Assembly (NCBI RefSeq): GCF_003264365.1
Contig: NZ_PYAK01000007.1
Location: forward strand, 62,001 to 126,000
DNA from: Micromonospora noduli
Lineage (GTDB): Bacteria > Actinomycetota > Actinomycetes > Mycobacteriales > Micromonosporaceae
Length of the DNA: 64,000 bases
Direction: 5' to 3'
The first letter of the stretch is position 1, and every line of letters begins with the position of its first letter. Made by a program: the position numbers and the translations under genes. Below are positions 10,863 through 23,004 of the stretch, one piece after another. A model generated the notes under the pieces. That model worked only from the letters and a program-made list of their open reading frames with translations, ran no database searches and was not told where the DNA came from.

Positions 10863-13800
10863 TTGCTCACCGGTCTGTTCACCGCCGCCCTGGCCGACCC
10901 CGGGCTGACCCGGGCGCGTGACCTGGCGCGCTCCGGTGCCGCCCAGGTCGACGGCCTCGACATCACCGCCCCGGCGGCGCTGCGCCCGTTCGCCGTCGCG
11001 GCGGTCGCCGCGGACAACGACGGCGCCGGGCGACCGGTGCTGGCGGTGACCGCCACCACCCGGGAGGCCGACGACCTGGCCGCCGCGCTGGGCGGGTTGC
11101 TGCCGGCCGAGCAGGTAGTGGTCTTCCCCTCCTGGGAGACGCTGCCGCACGAGCGGCTGTCCCCCCGCTCCGACACGGTCGGCCGGCGGCTGGCCGTGCT
11201 GCGCCGGCTGGCGCACCCGGAGGCGACCGACGCGCACGGCGGCACCGGGCCGCTGCGAGTGGTCGTGGCCCCGGTCCGTTCGCTGCTCCAGCCCCAGTTG
11301 AAGGGGCTCGGCGATCTGGAGCCGGTACAGCTCGCTGCCGGCGAGGAGGCCGACCTGGAAGAGGTCGCCCGCCGGCTGATCGACATGGCGTACGCCCGGG
11401 TCGACCTGGTCACCAAGCGCGGCGAGTTCGCGGTGCGCGGCGGCATCCTGGACGTCTTCCCGCCCACCGACGAGCACCCGTCCCGGGTCGAGTTCTGGGG
11501 CGACGAGGTGGAGGAGATCCGCACCTTCGCCGTCGCCGACCAACGGACCATCGAGCAGGTTCCGCTGCTCTGGGCACCGCCCTGCCGTGAGCTGCTGCTC
11601 ACCCCGGCGGTCCGCGACCGGGCGGCCGCGCTCGCCGAGCAGCACCCCGAGCTGGCCGAGATCCTCGACAAGCTGGCCGAGGGCATCCCGGTGGAGGGGA
11701 TGGAGTCGCTGGCCCCGGTGCTGGTCGGCCCCGACTCACTGGAGCTGCTGCTCGACGCCATGCCGGCCGGCACCCACGTCCTGCTCTGCGACCCGGAACG
11801 GATCCGCACGCGGGCGCACGACCTGGTGCGTACCTCGGAGGAGTTCCTGCAGGCCAGTTGGGCCGCCGCCGCGGTCGGCGGCCAGGCCCCGGTGGACGTC
11901 GGCGCCGCCGCCTTCCGCACTCTCGGCGAGGTACGCGCCGCCGCTGGCAGGCTCGGCCAGCCGTGGTGGACGCTGTCCCCGTTCGGATTGGTGGAGGGGG
12001 AGAGCGCCGAGACGCGGCAGCCCTGGGAGGACGCGCCCGAGCAGGCCGCAGTCACTCCGGACGACGCCATCGCGGTGACCCTGTCCGCCCAACCGGCGCC
12101 GCTCTATCACGGCGAGACCTCGCGGGTGGTCGACGACCTCAAGCGCTGGGCCGGCGAGGGTTGGTCGATCGCGCTGGTCTTCGAGGGGCACGGCCCCGCC
12201 CAGCGGGCGGTGGAGGTGCTGCGCGACGCCGGCCTGGGTGCCCGGTTGACCGAGGAGGTGCCGACCGCGCCCGTCCCCGGCGAGCTGGTGGTCACCTGTG
12301 GTGCACTGAGCAGCGGGTTCGTCGACGAGGCGTCCCGCTTCGTGCTGCTCACCGGCAATGACGTGACCGGCGGTCGGGGCACCTCGACGCGGGACATGCG
12401 CAAGATGCCGAGCCGGCGGCGCAACACCATCGACCCGCTGGAGTTGAAGGCCGGCGACCACGTGGTGCACGAGCAGCACGGCATCGGCCGCTACGTCGAG
12501 CTGGTGCAGCGCACCGTCAACGGGGCCAGCCGCGAATACCTGGTGATCGAATACGCGGCCAGCAAGCGGGGTCAGCCCGGCGACCGCCTGTTCGTCCCCA
12601 CCGACCAGCTCGACCAGCTCTCCCGCTACGTGGGCGGCGAACAGCCGACCCTGCACAAGATGGGCGGCTCGGACTGGCAGAAGTCCAAGGCCCGGGCCCG
12701 CAAGGCGGTCCGGGAGATCGCCGCGCAGCTCATCCAGCTCTACGCCGCCCGTAAGGCGTCCAAGGGGCACTCGTTCGGCCCGGACACCCCGTGGCAGCGT
12801 GAGCTGGAGGACGCCTTCCCCTGGCAGGAGACGCCGGACCAGCTCGCCGCGATCGACGAGGTCAAGCGGGACATGGAGCAGACCGTCCCAATGGACCGGC
12901 TGATCTGCGGTGATGTCGGCTACGGCAAGACCGAGATCGCGGTCCGGGCGGCCTTCAAGGCGGTGCAGGACGGTAAGCAGGTGGCGGTGCTGGTGCCGAC
13001 CACCCTGCTGGTTCAGCAGCACTACAACACGTTCGCCGAGCGGATGAGCCAGTTCCCGGTCCAGATCCGGCAGCTGTCCCGGTTCCAGACTCCGAAGGAG
13101 ACCGAGCGGACGCTGGAGATGGTCGCCGACGGCACCGTCGACATCGTCATCGGCACGCACCGGCTGCTCCAGACGGCGACCCGCTTCAAGCAGCTCGGTC
13201 TGGTGATCGTCGACGAGGAGCAGCGTTTCGGTGTCGAGCACAAGGAGCACCTGAAGACGCTGCGCGCGTCGGTCGACGTGCTCAGCATGTCGGCCACCCC
13301 GATCCCGCGCACCCTGGAGATGGCGATCACCGGCATCCGGGAGATGTCCACCATCGCCACCCCGCCGGAGGAGCGGCACCCGGTGCTCACCTTCGTCGGC
13401 GCGCAGGACGACCGGCAGGTCGCCGCGTCCATTCACCGTGAGCTGCTCCGCGACGGGCAGGTCTTCTACCTGCACAACCGGGTCGAGTCGATCGACCGGG
13501 CGGCACGGCGGCTGCGGGAGCTGGTGCCCGAGGCGCGGGTCGCGGTGGCGCACGGCCAGATGGGCGAGGACGCCCTGGAGAAGGTCATGGTCGGCTTCTG
13601 GGAGAAGGAGTTCGACGTCCTGGTCTGCACCACGATCGTCGAGTCGGGCATCGACATCCCGAACGCCAACACCCTGATCGTGGAGCGGGCCGACCTGCTC
13701 GGCCTGGCCCAGCTGCACCAGATCCGGGGCCGGGTCGGCCGGGGCCGGGAGCGGGCGTACGCCTACTTCCTCTACCCGCCCGAGAAGCCGCTCACCGAGC

Positions 13801-14495
13801 ACGCCCACGAGCGGTTGGCGACCATCGCCCAGCACACCGAGTTGGGTGCCGGCATGTACGTGGCGATGAAGGACCTGGAGATCCGGGGCGCCGGCAACCT
13901 CCTCGGCGGCGAGCAGTCCGGGCACATCGAGGGCGTCGGCTTCGACCTGTACGTGCGGATGGTCGGCGAGGCGGTCTCCGCGTTCAAGGGTGAGCGGTCG
14001 GAGGACGAGCCCGACGTCAAGATCGACCTGCCGATCGACGCGCACCTGCCGCACGACTACGTGAGCGTGGAGCGCCTGCGCCTGGAGATGTACCGCAAGC
14101 TGGCCGAGGCGCGCGACGAGGAGCGGCTGGGTGAGGTGGTCGCCGAGATGAAGGACCGGTACGGCGAGCCGCCGGCCCCGGTGCAGAACCTGGTGGAGGT
14201 GGCCCGGTTCCGTCTGCTGGCCCGCCGCTACGGCCTCACCGACGTGTCCATGCAGGGCAAGCACGTGCGGTTCGGCCCGCTGCCGTTGCCGGACTCGAAG
14301 CAGATGCGGCTCAAGCGCTACCACCCGGACGCCGTCTACAAGCAGGCCACCGACCAGGTCAGCGTGCCCCGACCGACCACCCGTCGGATCGGCGGCGAGC
14401 CGCTGCGTGACCAGGCGCTGCTCCAGTGGTGCGCGCAACTGCTCTCCGATGTGCTCGGTGCTCCCGCCCCACTCGCCGTCGCAGCGAGCGCCTGA
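10863..14495 (+). CDS. mfd: Transcription-repair coupling factor Mfd, 1210 aa
   Basis: Displaces RNA polymerase stalled at DNA lesions and recruits the UvrABC repair machinery. The domains are in order: a UvrB-like N-terminal half ([20 protein letters not shown]), the RNA-polymerase-interacting domain ([16 protein letters not shown]), the RecG-like helicase motor with Walker [10 protein letters not shown] (about 683-691), the Walker B-type [10 protein letters not shown] (about 783), motif [15 protein letters not shown], and the C-terminal TRCF domain. The start is TTG 10863-10865, because GGGAAGGA lies six bases upstream and [14 protein letters not shown] is where homology should begin. The open frame runs 600 bases further upstream, but antisense to the cyclase gene. 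Confidence 0.97.
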   Translation: MLTGLFTAALADPGLTRARDLARSGAAQVDGLDITAPAALRPFAVAAVAADNDGAGRPVLAVTATTREADDLAAALGGLLPAEQVVVFPSWETLPHERLSPRSDTVGRRLAVLRRLAHPEATDAHGGTGPLRVVVAPVRSLLQPQLKGLGDLEPVQLAAGEEADLEEVARRLIDMAYARVDLVTKRGEFAVRGGILDVFPPTDEHPSRVEFWGDEVEEIRTFAVADQRTIEQVPLLWAPPCRELLLTPAVRDRAAALAEQHPELAEILDKLAEGIPVEGMESLAPVLVGPDSLELLLDAMPAGTHVLLCDPERIRTRAHDLVRTSEEFLQASWAAAAVGGQAPVDVGAAAFRTLGEVRAAAGRLGQPWWTLSPFGLVEGESAETRQPWEDAPEQAAVTPDDAIAVTLSAQPAPLYHGETSRVVDDLKRWAGEGWSIALVFEGHGPAQRAVEVLRDAGLGARLTEEVPTAPVPGELVVTCGALSSGFVDEASRFVLLTGNDVTGGRGTSTRDMRKMPSRRRNTIDPLELKAGDHVVHEQHGIGRYVELVQRTVNGASREYLVIEYAASKRGQPGDRLFVPTDQLDQLSRYVGGEQPTLHKMGGSDWQKSKARARKAVREIAAQLIQLYAARKASKGHSFGPDTPWQRELEDAFPWQETPDQLAAIDEVKRDMEQTVPMDRLICGDVGYGKTEIAVRAAFKAVQDGKQVAVLVPTTLLVQQHYNTFAERMSQFPVQIRQLSRFQTPKETERTLEMVADGTVDIVIGTHRLLQTATRFKQLGLVIVDEEQRFGVEHKEHLKTLRASVDVLSMSATPIPRTLEMAITGIREMSTIATPPEERHPVLTFVGAQDDRQVAASIHRELLRDGQVFYLHNRVESIDRAARRLRELVPEARVAVAHGQMGEDALEKVMVGFWEKEFDVLVCTTIVESGIDIPNANTLIVERADLLGLAQLHQIRGRVGRGRERAYAYFLYPPEKPLTEHAHERLATIAQHTELGAGMYVAMKDLEIRGAGNLLGGEQSGHIEGVGFDLYVRMVGEAVSAFKGERSEDEPDVKIDLPIDAHLPHDYVSVERLRLEMYRKLAEARDEERLGEVVAEMKDRYGEPPAPVQNLVEVARFRLLARRYGLTDVSMQGKHVRFGPLPLPDSKQMRLKRYHPDAVYKQATDQVSVPRPTTRRIGGEPLRDQALLQWCAQLLSDVLGAPAPLAVAASA

Positions 14496-14538
14496 ACCAT
14501 CACCGTCGCCGCGAGTGCCTGAGCCGGCGGTGTGCTCT

Positions 14539-14574
14539 CGACCAGGGACGGTCCGTCGACGCCGTCCCTGGTCG
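14539..14574 (+). terminator. Hairpin terminator after mfd
   Basis: cgaccagggacgg (14539-14551) pairs perfectly with 14562-14574 across a 10-base loop. It lies 44 bases past the mfd stop and before the next gene's ribosome binding site. It has no U tract. Confidence 0.75.
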
Positions 14575-14635
14575 TGGGATCAGCGAAGGTGGGGGGCGTC
14601 ACAACCCCGGGTGACGGCGTGAGAGAGTGACGGCT

Positions 14636-15388
14636 ATGCGTGCTCGCCGTCTTGCCGCCGTCGCCACTGTGGCGCTCGGCCTCGTCGCCCTCTCCGGTTG
14701 CCGTGCTGAGCCTGGTATCGCCGCTTACATCGGTGACCAGCGCATCACCGACGTTCAGGTCACCACCGCGATGAAGGACCTGCGGACGAAGAACCCGGCG
14801 CCGGAGTCATCCGCCAGTGGGCAGCCCGAGGCGGCGCAACCGACCCTGCCCAAGGTGGCCGACGTGGTTCGGACCATGGTGCTGACCAAGGTGTGCGAGA
14901 AGCTCTCCGCCGAGAAGAACTACCAGCCGCGCGGCCAGGTGGCGGCCGACCAGGCCGCCCAGCAGCTCGGTCTCGCCCCGGAGACCGGGCACGTGCGGGA
15001 GGTGGCGAAGCTCTTCACCTGCCTGTCCGGGTTGCCGGCCGAGCCGGTCGAGCCGACCAAGGAGGAGATCGCCGACGTGATCGCCGCCGGGCGTGCGGCC
15101 GGCAAGATCCCAGCTGAGGTGACCGACGCGGACGCCGCCCAGCAGCTCGACGGCGAGCAGCTACGCGGCGCGCTGGCGACCAAGCGGATCCTGGCCGAGG
15201 CGGTCGGTCGTTACGACGTCACCGTCAGCCCTCGGTACCGTCCGCTTGAGTTCCCGCTGCTCAGCTTCGCCGGTGACGCACCCGCGGTGAGTGTGCCGTT
15301 GGGTGAGCCGGCCTCTGACGCGGTCACCGACATTTCCACCCCGGAGGGGCCGACCGGGACGCCGGAGGCCGAGGGCACGGCCAGCTGA
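14636..15388 (+). CDS. SurA/PrsA-N-like lipoprotein, 250 aa
   Basis: A lipoprotein signal peptide ends in the lipobox LSGC with lipidated Cys22. The mature part is helix-rich (ITDVQVTTAMKDLRT, ADVVRTMVLTKVCEKLS) and resembles the SurA N-terminal domain of periplasmic-type foldases, but no parvulin isomerase domain is present. It lies between mfd and mazG, close to where M. tuberculosis has mazG and lpqU (Rv1021-Rv1022). mazG starts two bases after its stop, so the two are co-transcribed. The ATG 14636 is preferred; an in-frame GTG at 14627 is an alternative. The role is inferred as export or folding help outside the membrane. Confidence 0.85.
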   Translation: MRARRLAAVATVALGLVALSGCRAEPGIAAYIGDQRITDVQVTTAMKDLRTKNPAPESSASGQPEAAQPTLPKVADVVRTMVLTKVCEKLSAEKNYQPRGQVAADQAAQQLGLAPETGHVREVAKLFTCLSGLPAEPVEPTKEEIADVIAAGRAAGKIPAEVTDADAAQQLDGEQLRGALATKRILAEAVGRYDVTVSPRYRPLEFPLLSFAGDAPAVSVPLGEPASDAVTDISTPEGPTGTPEAEGTAS

Positions 15389-15390
15389 GC

Positions 15391-16383
15391 ATGACCGCAC
15401 GGATCGTCCTCCTGGTCACCTCACCTCGGTTGCCCGCCGGCCTGTTGACGGCCGCGGCCTGGGACGTCGTACGCCAGCACCCGGTGTTGACCGGCGCGGA
15501 CAGCGAGTTGACCACGGCCGTGCGCCAGGCGGGCGCCGAGGTCACCGTGGTGGACGGTCCGGCGACGCAGCCGTTGCTGGACGCGGTGGCGAAGCACGGC
15601 ACTGTGGTGTGGCTGGCCGGTCCGGCGGGTGACGAGGCGCTGGCCCGGGAGTTGGGTCTGCGGCTGGCCCGGCAGCCCGGGTTGGCCGAGATGGAGTTGA
15701 TGTACGGCTCGTGGGATCCGCCGGGTGCCCGGCTGCTCGACGCGGTGGCCGTGCTGGATCGACTGGCCTCTCCGGGTGGCGACCCGTGGAAGCGGGCGCA
15801 GACGCACCGCAGCCTCGCCGGTTACCTGCTGGAGGAGAGCTACGAGGCTTACGACGCCATCAGCGCCGACGACACCGACGCGCTGCGCGAGGAGTTGGGC
15901 GACGTGTTGTTGCAGGTGGTGCTGCACGCGCGGCTCGCCGAGGAGTTGCCCGAGGACGAGCGGTGGACCATCGACGACGTGGCCGGTGGTCTGGTCGACA
16001 AGATGATCCGGCGTAATCCGCACGTCTTCGCCGGTGCTGAGGCGGGCACCCTGGAGGAGATCACCGAGAACTGGGAGCGGATCAAGCGCGCGGAGAAGGC
16101 ACGGCACTCGGTGTTGGACGGCGTGGCCCTGAGTCAGCCCGCGCTGGCCCTGGCAACGCAGATCCTCGGCCGCGCCGCCCGCAGGGGCATCGAGGTTCCG
16201 CCCCCGTTGGCGGACACCCAGGTGGACGCCGAAGCGCGACTGGGTGCCAGCCTGCTGGCAACGGTCGCCGCGGCCCGCGAGGCAGGCATCGACCCCGAGG
16301 CAGCCCTTCGCCGCGCCACCCTGGCCTACGCCGAAGCCATCCGCCAAGCCGAACCCCCACCCCCACCCGCCAGCCCGCGGTGA
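15391..16383 (+). CDS. mazG: Nucleoside triphosphate pyrophosphohydrolase MazG, 330 aa
   Basis: Hydrolyses NTPs, including damaged nucleotides, to NMP and pyrophosphate. The N-terminal 110 residues resemble a degenerate tetrapyrrole-methylase-like domain, common in actinobacterial MazG. The catalytic domain has DPWKRAQTHRSLAGYLLEE, with the EExxE and ExxD metal motifs (EESYEAYDAI, REELGDVLLQVV), then VDKMIRRNPHVF. The canonical CPWD start of the motif reads DPWK here. It starts two bases after the lipoprotein stop and ends within a long hairpin. Confidence 0.93.
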   Translation: MTARIVLLVTSPRLPAGLLTAAAWDVVRQHPVLTGADSELTTAVRQAGAEVTVVDGPATQPLLDAVAKHGTVVWLAGPAGDEALARELGLRLARQPGLAEMELMYGSWDPPGARLLDAVAVLDRLASPGGDPWKRAQTHRSLAGYLLEESYEAYDAISADDTDALREELGDVLLQVVLHARLAEELPEDERWTIDDVAGGLVDKMIRRNPHVFAGAEAGTLEEITENWERIKRAEKARHSVLDGVALSQPALALATQILGRAARRGIEVPPPLADTQVDAEARLGASLLATVAAAREAGIDPEAALRRATLAYAEAIRQAEPPPPPASPR

Positions 16384-16436
16384 TCAAGAGGTTTGCGTCA
16401 GGGTTCGGCTCGAGCCTGACGGAAACCTCTTGATCA
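16381..16436. terminator. Long hairpin overlapping the mazG stop codon (REP-like)
   Basis: tgatcaagaggttt (16381-16394) pairs perfectly with 16423-16436. After one mismatch, cgtcagg (16396-16402) pairs with cctgacg (16415-16421), leaving a 12-base loop. The hairpin begins in the mazG TGA. It probably terminates the mfd-side transcript. The TTGATCAAGAGGTTT arms look like a dispersed element rather than a unique terminator. Confidence 0.75.
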
Positions 16437-16491
16437 ACCCGACGGTGCGGGGGCGGTGGGCGGAACCGGCGGCCTGGGGTGGGGTGGTCGG

Positions 16492-16497
16492 TAGGGT
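16492..16497 (+). promoter_or_regulatory. -10 box (TAGGGT) for a leaderless DUF885 transcript
   Basis: TAGGGT is followed by six bases and the GTG start at 16504, predicting initiation at the start codon. No -35 consensus is visible. Confidence 0.5.
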
Positions 16498-16503
16498 GGG
16501 GCG

Positions 16504-18123
16504 GTGGAAGCGTTTGGGGTGCTGGCTGAGCGGGTTGTCGAGGCTTTACTGGAGTCGCGGCCGGGGGTTGCCACCGCCGCCGGGGACCACCGGTTCGACG
16601 ACCGACTGCCGGACCTGTCCGCCGACGGGTTGACCGCCGATCGGGCGATGCTCTCCGACGCGGGGAACGCACTGTCCGAACTGGACCCAGACTCGCTCGA
16701 CATCGATGAGCAGGTCGACCACGCGCTGCTCACCTCATTCGTGGACCGGGAGCTGTTCGAGCTGACCGAGATCCGCTCGCACGAGTGGGATCCGCTGCGG
16801 CACAACCCCGGCCCGCTGCTGCACCCGCTGCTGGCCCGCCCGTACGCCCCCGCGGACGTGCGGCTGACCCAACTGGCCGGCCGGCTCGCCGCCGTACCGG
16901 ACGCCCTCGCCACCGCCCGCGCGACGCTGCGGGACATGCCGCGCATCCACGCGGAGACGGCGGTGGGGCAGTTCACCGGCACGGCCGCGCTGATCCGCGA
17001 CGAGCTGCCGCCGTTGCTCGCCCAGGCGCCGGGCCACCTCGACCGGGTCGAGCCGGCGGCCACCGCCGCGATCGCCGCGCTGGAGGAGTTCGTCGCCTGG
17101 CTGCGTACCGGCCTGGCCGCCGATGCCGGCCCCGGCCGTGACCCGCGACTGGGCCGGCGTCGCTGGGAGGCACGGCTCTGGCACACCCTCGACACCGAGT
17201 TGGGCGCCGCCGAGATCCAGCGTCGCGCCTGGGCCAACCTGGACCGCGTCACCGCGGAGATCCGCGAGACCGCCGTCGAGCTGGTCGGCGGTCCGGCCGA
17301 CGACGCGACAGTGCGTCGGGCGTTGGACCTGCTCGCCGGCGAGCACCCGAACGACGCGACGATCGTCGAGCTGGCCGGGGTGACCCTGGACGAGGCGACC
17401 GACTTCGTCCGCGCACACGACCTGGTCACACTGGTCGACGACCGCTGCGTGATCCAGGAGATGCCGGAGTTCGCCCGGGGGGTCGCGGTGGCGTACTGCG
17501 ACGCGCCCGGCCCGCTGGAGACCGCCGTCGTGCCGACCTTCTACTGCATCGCGCCCACCCCGTCGGAGTGGCCGGCACAGCGGGTCGAGTCGTTCTACCG
17601 CGAATACAACGACCACATGATCCGCAACCTCACCGTGCACGAGGCGATGCCGGGGCACTTCCTCCAGCTCGCCCACGCCCGCCGCTACGTCGGTGGGACG
17701 CGGGTCCGCGCGCTGGCCGAGTCCGGCCCGTTCATCGAGGGCTGGGCGGTCTACGCGGAGGAGCTGATGACGGGGCTCGGCTTCGGCGGTCTTCCGGTGC
17801 GGTTGCAGCAGCTCAAGATGCAACTGCGAATGACCATCAACGCGCTGCTCGACCAGTTGGTGCACGCCGAGGACCTGCCCGAGGCCGAGGCGATGGCGTT
17901 GATGACCGGGCGCGGCTTCCAGGAGGAGGGCGAGGCGGCCGGCAAGTGGCGGCGCGCGCAGCTGACCTCCACCCAGCTCTCCACCTACTTCGTCGGGTAC
18001 AGCGAGGTGGCCGAGATCGCCGCCGCCCGCCCCGACGGGGTGTCGGTCCGCGACTGGCACGACGCGATGCTCGCCCACGACTGCCCGCCCCCGCGCCACC
18101 TGCGCACCCTGCTCGGTCTCTGA
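16504..18123 (+). CDS. DUF885 metallopeptidase-like protein with a TTA codon, 539 aa
   Basis: The DUF885 family has a thermolysin-like zinc site. HEAMPGHFLQLAHARR gives HExxGH, and a downstream Glu appears in FIEGWAVYAEELM. Length is normal and no signal peptide is seen, so a cytosolic peptidase is likely. The start is GTG 16504. Codon 15 (16546-16548, in VVEALLESRPG) is TTA, the rarest codon in such genomes and read by the bldA-type tRNA found at 37.8 kb. This suggests developmental translation control. No in-frame start lies between this codon and the conserved N-terminal region. It is convergent with nudC. Confidence 0.9.
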   Translation: MEAFGVLAERVVEALLESRPGVATAAGDHRFDDRLPDLSADGLTADRAMLSDAGNALSELDPDSLDIDEQVDHALLTSFVDRELFELTEIRSHEWDPLRHNPGPLLHPLLARPYAPADVRLTQLAGRLAAVPDALATARATLRDMPRIHAETAVGQFTGTAALIRDELPPLLAQAPGHLDRVEPAATAAIAALEEFVAWLRTGLAADAGPGRDPRLGRRRWEARLWHTLDTELGAAEIQRRAWANLDRVTAEIRETAVELVGGPADDATVRRALDLLAGEHPNDATIVELAGVTLDEATDFVRAHDLVTLVDDRCVIQEMPEFARGVAVAYCDAPGPLETAVVPTFYCIAPTPSEWPAQRVESFYREYNDHMIRNLTVHEAMPGHFLQLAHARRYVGGTRVRALAESGPFIEGWAVYAEELMTGLGFGGLPVRLQQLKMQLRMTINALLDQLVHAEDLPEAEAMALMTGRGFQEEGEAAGKWRRAQLTSTQLSTYFVGYSEVAEIAAARPDGVSVRDWHDAMLAHDCPPPRHLRTLLGL

Positions 18124-18133
18124 GCAGAAAGCG

Positions 18134-18148
18134 CGGGCGGCGCGGGTT

Positions 18149-18161
<13 letters not shown>
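18134..18161. terminator. Hairpin between convergent DUF885 and nudC genes
   Basis: cgggcggcgc (18134-18143) pairs perfectly with gcgccgcccg (18152-18161) around gggtttca. It overlaps the last codons of nudC and can serve both directions. Confidence 0.65.
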
Positions 18162-21207
<3,046 letters not shown>

Positions 21208-21239
21208 GACGCACGAAGCCTCGGGGGAGGGGTGTGACG

Positions 21240-21878
21240 ATGCAGCAGCGCCGCACACCGGGTGGTCAGCGTCCCGCCCGCCGGCCGGGTCAGTCCGGTC
21301 GGCCGGGCGGCGGGCGTGCCACGCGGGGATCGGTCCGGGAGGCCGGCGTACGCGCCGAGCCGCGCGCAGCCGGTCGCGCGCCGGGTGCTGCCCGCGGCGC
21401 CGAAGGCGTGCGCTCCGCGAATCGTCCCGCCGCCGCTCGGCGTACCGCTGCCGCTGGTTCCGTGAAGCGGCTCGCCGCACCCCACCCCCGTCGCTTCACC
21501 GGCCGGGCCACAGTGCTGTTCGCGGTCCTGATCGCGCTCGCTCTGGCCTACACCTACCCGGTTCGGGTCTACCTGGACCAGCAGGCCGACATCGAGCGGA
21601 TGGAGGCGGCCCAGGCGGTGCAGGAGCGGGAGATCGCGAAGCTCGCCGCCGAGGCCGCCAACTGGAAAGACGACGAGTTCATCAAGACGCAGGCTCGGGA
21701 GCGGTTCTTCATGGGCGAGCCGGGCGAGAAGATGATGGTGGTGCTGCACGACCCGGAGGGCGCCGCCCGGGACGCCGGCAAGTCGGCCGGTACGGCCCCG
21801 CCAACCGGGCCGGTGACCTGGTACGACACGCTCTGGTCGAGCGTGCGGGCGGCGGACAGCCAGCAGCCGGGCCAGTGA
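21240..21878 (+). CDS. FtsB/DivIC-family septum formation protein, 212 aa
   Basis: A bitopic cell-division protein. A disordered Arg/Gly/Ala-rich cytoplasmic tail covers residues 1-85. One membrane helix follows (about 88-110, ATVLFAVLIALALAYTYPV), then an extracytoplasmic coiled coil (DIERMEAAQAVQEREIAKLAAEAANW) and the DivIC/FtsB motif DDEFIKTQARERFFMGEPGE. In the family it bridges FtsL and FtsQ in the divisome. ATG 21240 follows a GGGGGAGGGG ribosome binding site. It lies 32 bases after eno and probably in the same transcript. Confidence 0.92.
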   Translation: MQQRRTPGGQRPARRPGQSGRPGGGRATRGSVREAGVRAEPRAAGRAPGAARGAEGVRSANRPAAARRTAAAGSVKRLAAPHPRRFTGRATVLFAVLIALALAYTYPVRVYLDQQADIERMEAAQAVQEREIAKLAAEAANWKDDEFIKTQARERFFMGEPGEKMMVVLHDPEGAARDAGKSAGTAPPTGPVTWYDTLWSSVRAADSQQPGQ

Positions 21879-21912
21879 TCCACCGACCAGCACACCAGGA
21901 GAGATGGGCACC

Positions 21913-22470
21913 GTGACTGTCGTACCACCGTCGGAGCCGGCGGCGGATTCCGTTCCCCTGCCGCAGCGCGAGCCGGCCACCGAGGCGGACCTGGCCGCGG
22001 TGGCCGCGCAACTGGGCCGGACGCCCCGGGGCACCCGGGCGGTGGCCCACCGGTGCCCGTGTGGCCTTCCCGACGTGGTGGAGACGACCCCCCGCCTCGC
22101 CGACGGCACCCCGTTCCCGACGCTCTACTACCTGACCTGCCCTCGGGCCACCGCCGCGTGCAGCCGACTCGAGTCGGCGGGGCTGATGAAGGAGATGGCG
22201 GACCGGCTGACGACGGACCCGGAGTTGGCCGCCCACTACCGCGCCGCGCACGAGGACTACCTCTCCCGCCGGGAGGCGATCGGCGAGGTGCCGGAGATCG
22301 CCGGCATCTCGGCCGGCGGGATGCCGGGCCGGGTGAAGTGCCTGCACGTGCACCTGGGTCACGCGCTGGGCGCCGGCCCCGGGGTGAACCCGTTCGGCGA
22401 CGAGACGTTGGGCCTGGTCGAGCCCTGGTGGTCGGCGGGGCCGTGCGTGGACGTGCCGGCGGCCGAATGA
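21913..22470 (+). CDS. DUF501 domain protein, 185 aa
   Basis: A conserved actinobacterial protein of unknown function, normally between the ftsB-like gene and ppx. It shows HRCPCGLPDVVETTPRL, LYYLTCPRATAACSRLES and GMPGRVKCLHVHLGHAL, with paired Cys and His residues that suggest metal or redox chemistry. GTG 21913 is preferred because AGGAG is eleven bases upstream of it; the ATG at 21904 is only two bases from that site. The stop overlaps the next start (ATGA), so translation is coupled. Confidence 0.9.
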   Translation: MTVVPPSEPAADSVPLPQREPATEADLAAVAAQLGRTPRGTRAVAHRCPCGLPDVVETTPRLADGTPFPTLYYLTCPRATAACSRLESAGLMKEMADRLTTDPELAAHYRAAHEDYLSRREAIGEVPEIAGISAGGMPGRVKCLHVHLGHALGAGPGVNPFGDETLGLVEPWWSAGPCVDVPAAE

Positions 22471-23003
22471 GCACGCAGGCCGGGTCCGAGGCACCCGAGA
22501 GTCAGATCCTCGTACGGCGGGCCCGCACCGGGGACGTGCGGGGCATCCGACGACTCGTCGACACCTACACCGACGACCGGCGGCTGCTGAGCAAGGCGAC
22601 AGTCACCCTCTACGAGCAGGTGCAGGAGTTCCGGGTCGCGGTCCGGGCCGAGGACGACGTCGTGGTGGGTTGCGGTGCGCTGCACGTCATGTGGGAGGAC
22701 CTGGCCGAGATCCGCACGGTGGCGGTGGACCCGGTCTGTCGGGGCCGGCGGATCGGGCACCGGCTGGTGGGCGAGCTGATCGACGCGGCCCGGGAGTTGG
22801 GCGTGGCGCGGATCTTTGTGCTCACCTTCGAGACGCAGTTCTTCGGCGCGTTCGGTTTCCGCGAGATCGACGGCGCTCCGGTGCCGCAGCCGGTCTACGA
22901 GCAGCTGCTGCGCTCGTACGACGAGGGTGTCGCGGAGTTCCTCGACCTGGAGCGGGTCAAGCCGAACACGCTGGGCAACACCCGGATGCTGCTGCGCCTG
23001 TAG
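22467..23003 (+). CDS. argA: GNAT amino-acid N-acetyltransferase (actinobacterial ArgA type), 178 aa
   Basis: Probably acetylates L-glutamate for arginine synthesis. The single-domain form matches M. tuberculosis Rv2747-type enzymes. Visible parts: the N-terminal LVRRARTGDVRGIRRLVDTY, the acetyl-CoA loop region CRGRRIGHRLVGELIDAA, then FVLTFETQFFGAFGF and the tail KPNTLGNTRMLLRL. It overlaps the DUF501 stop by four bases. It ends one base before the convergent esterase gene. The GNAT fold is certain and glutamate specificity is inferred. Confidence 0.85.
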   Translation: MSTQAGSEAPESQILVRRARTGDVRGIRRLVDTYTDDRRLLSKATVTLYEQVQEFRVAVRAEDDVVVGCGALHVMWEDLAEIRTVAVDPVCRGRRIGHRLVGELIDAARELGVARIFVLTFETQFFGAFGFREIDGAPVPQPVYEQLLRSYDEGVAEFLDLERVKPNTLGNTRMLLRL

Positions 23004-23004
23004 G

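Noticed and set aside
11736-14438. 900-aa open frame on the - strand, antisense to mfd
   Set aside because: A typical high-GC shadow frame rich in His/Leu/Val/Asp. Mfd on the + strand has all helicase motifs.
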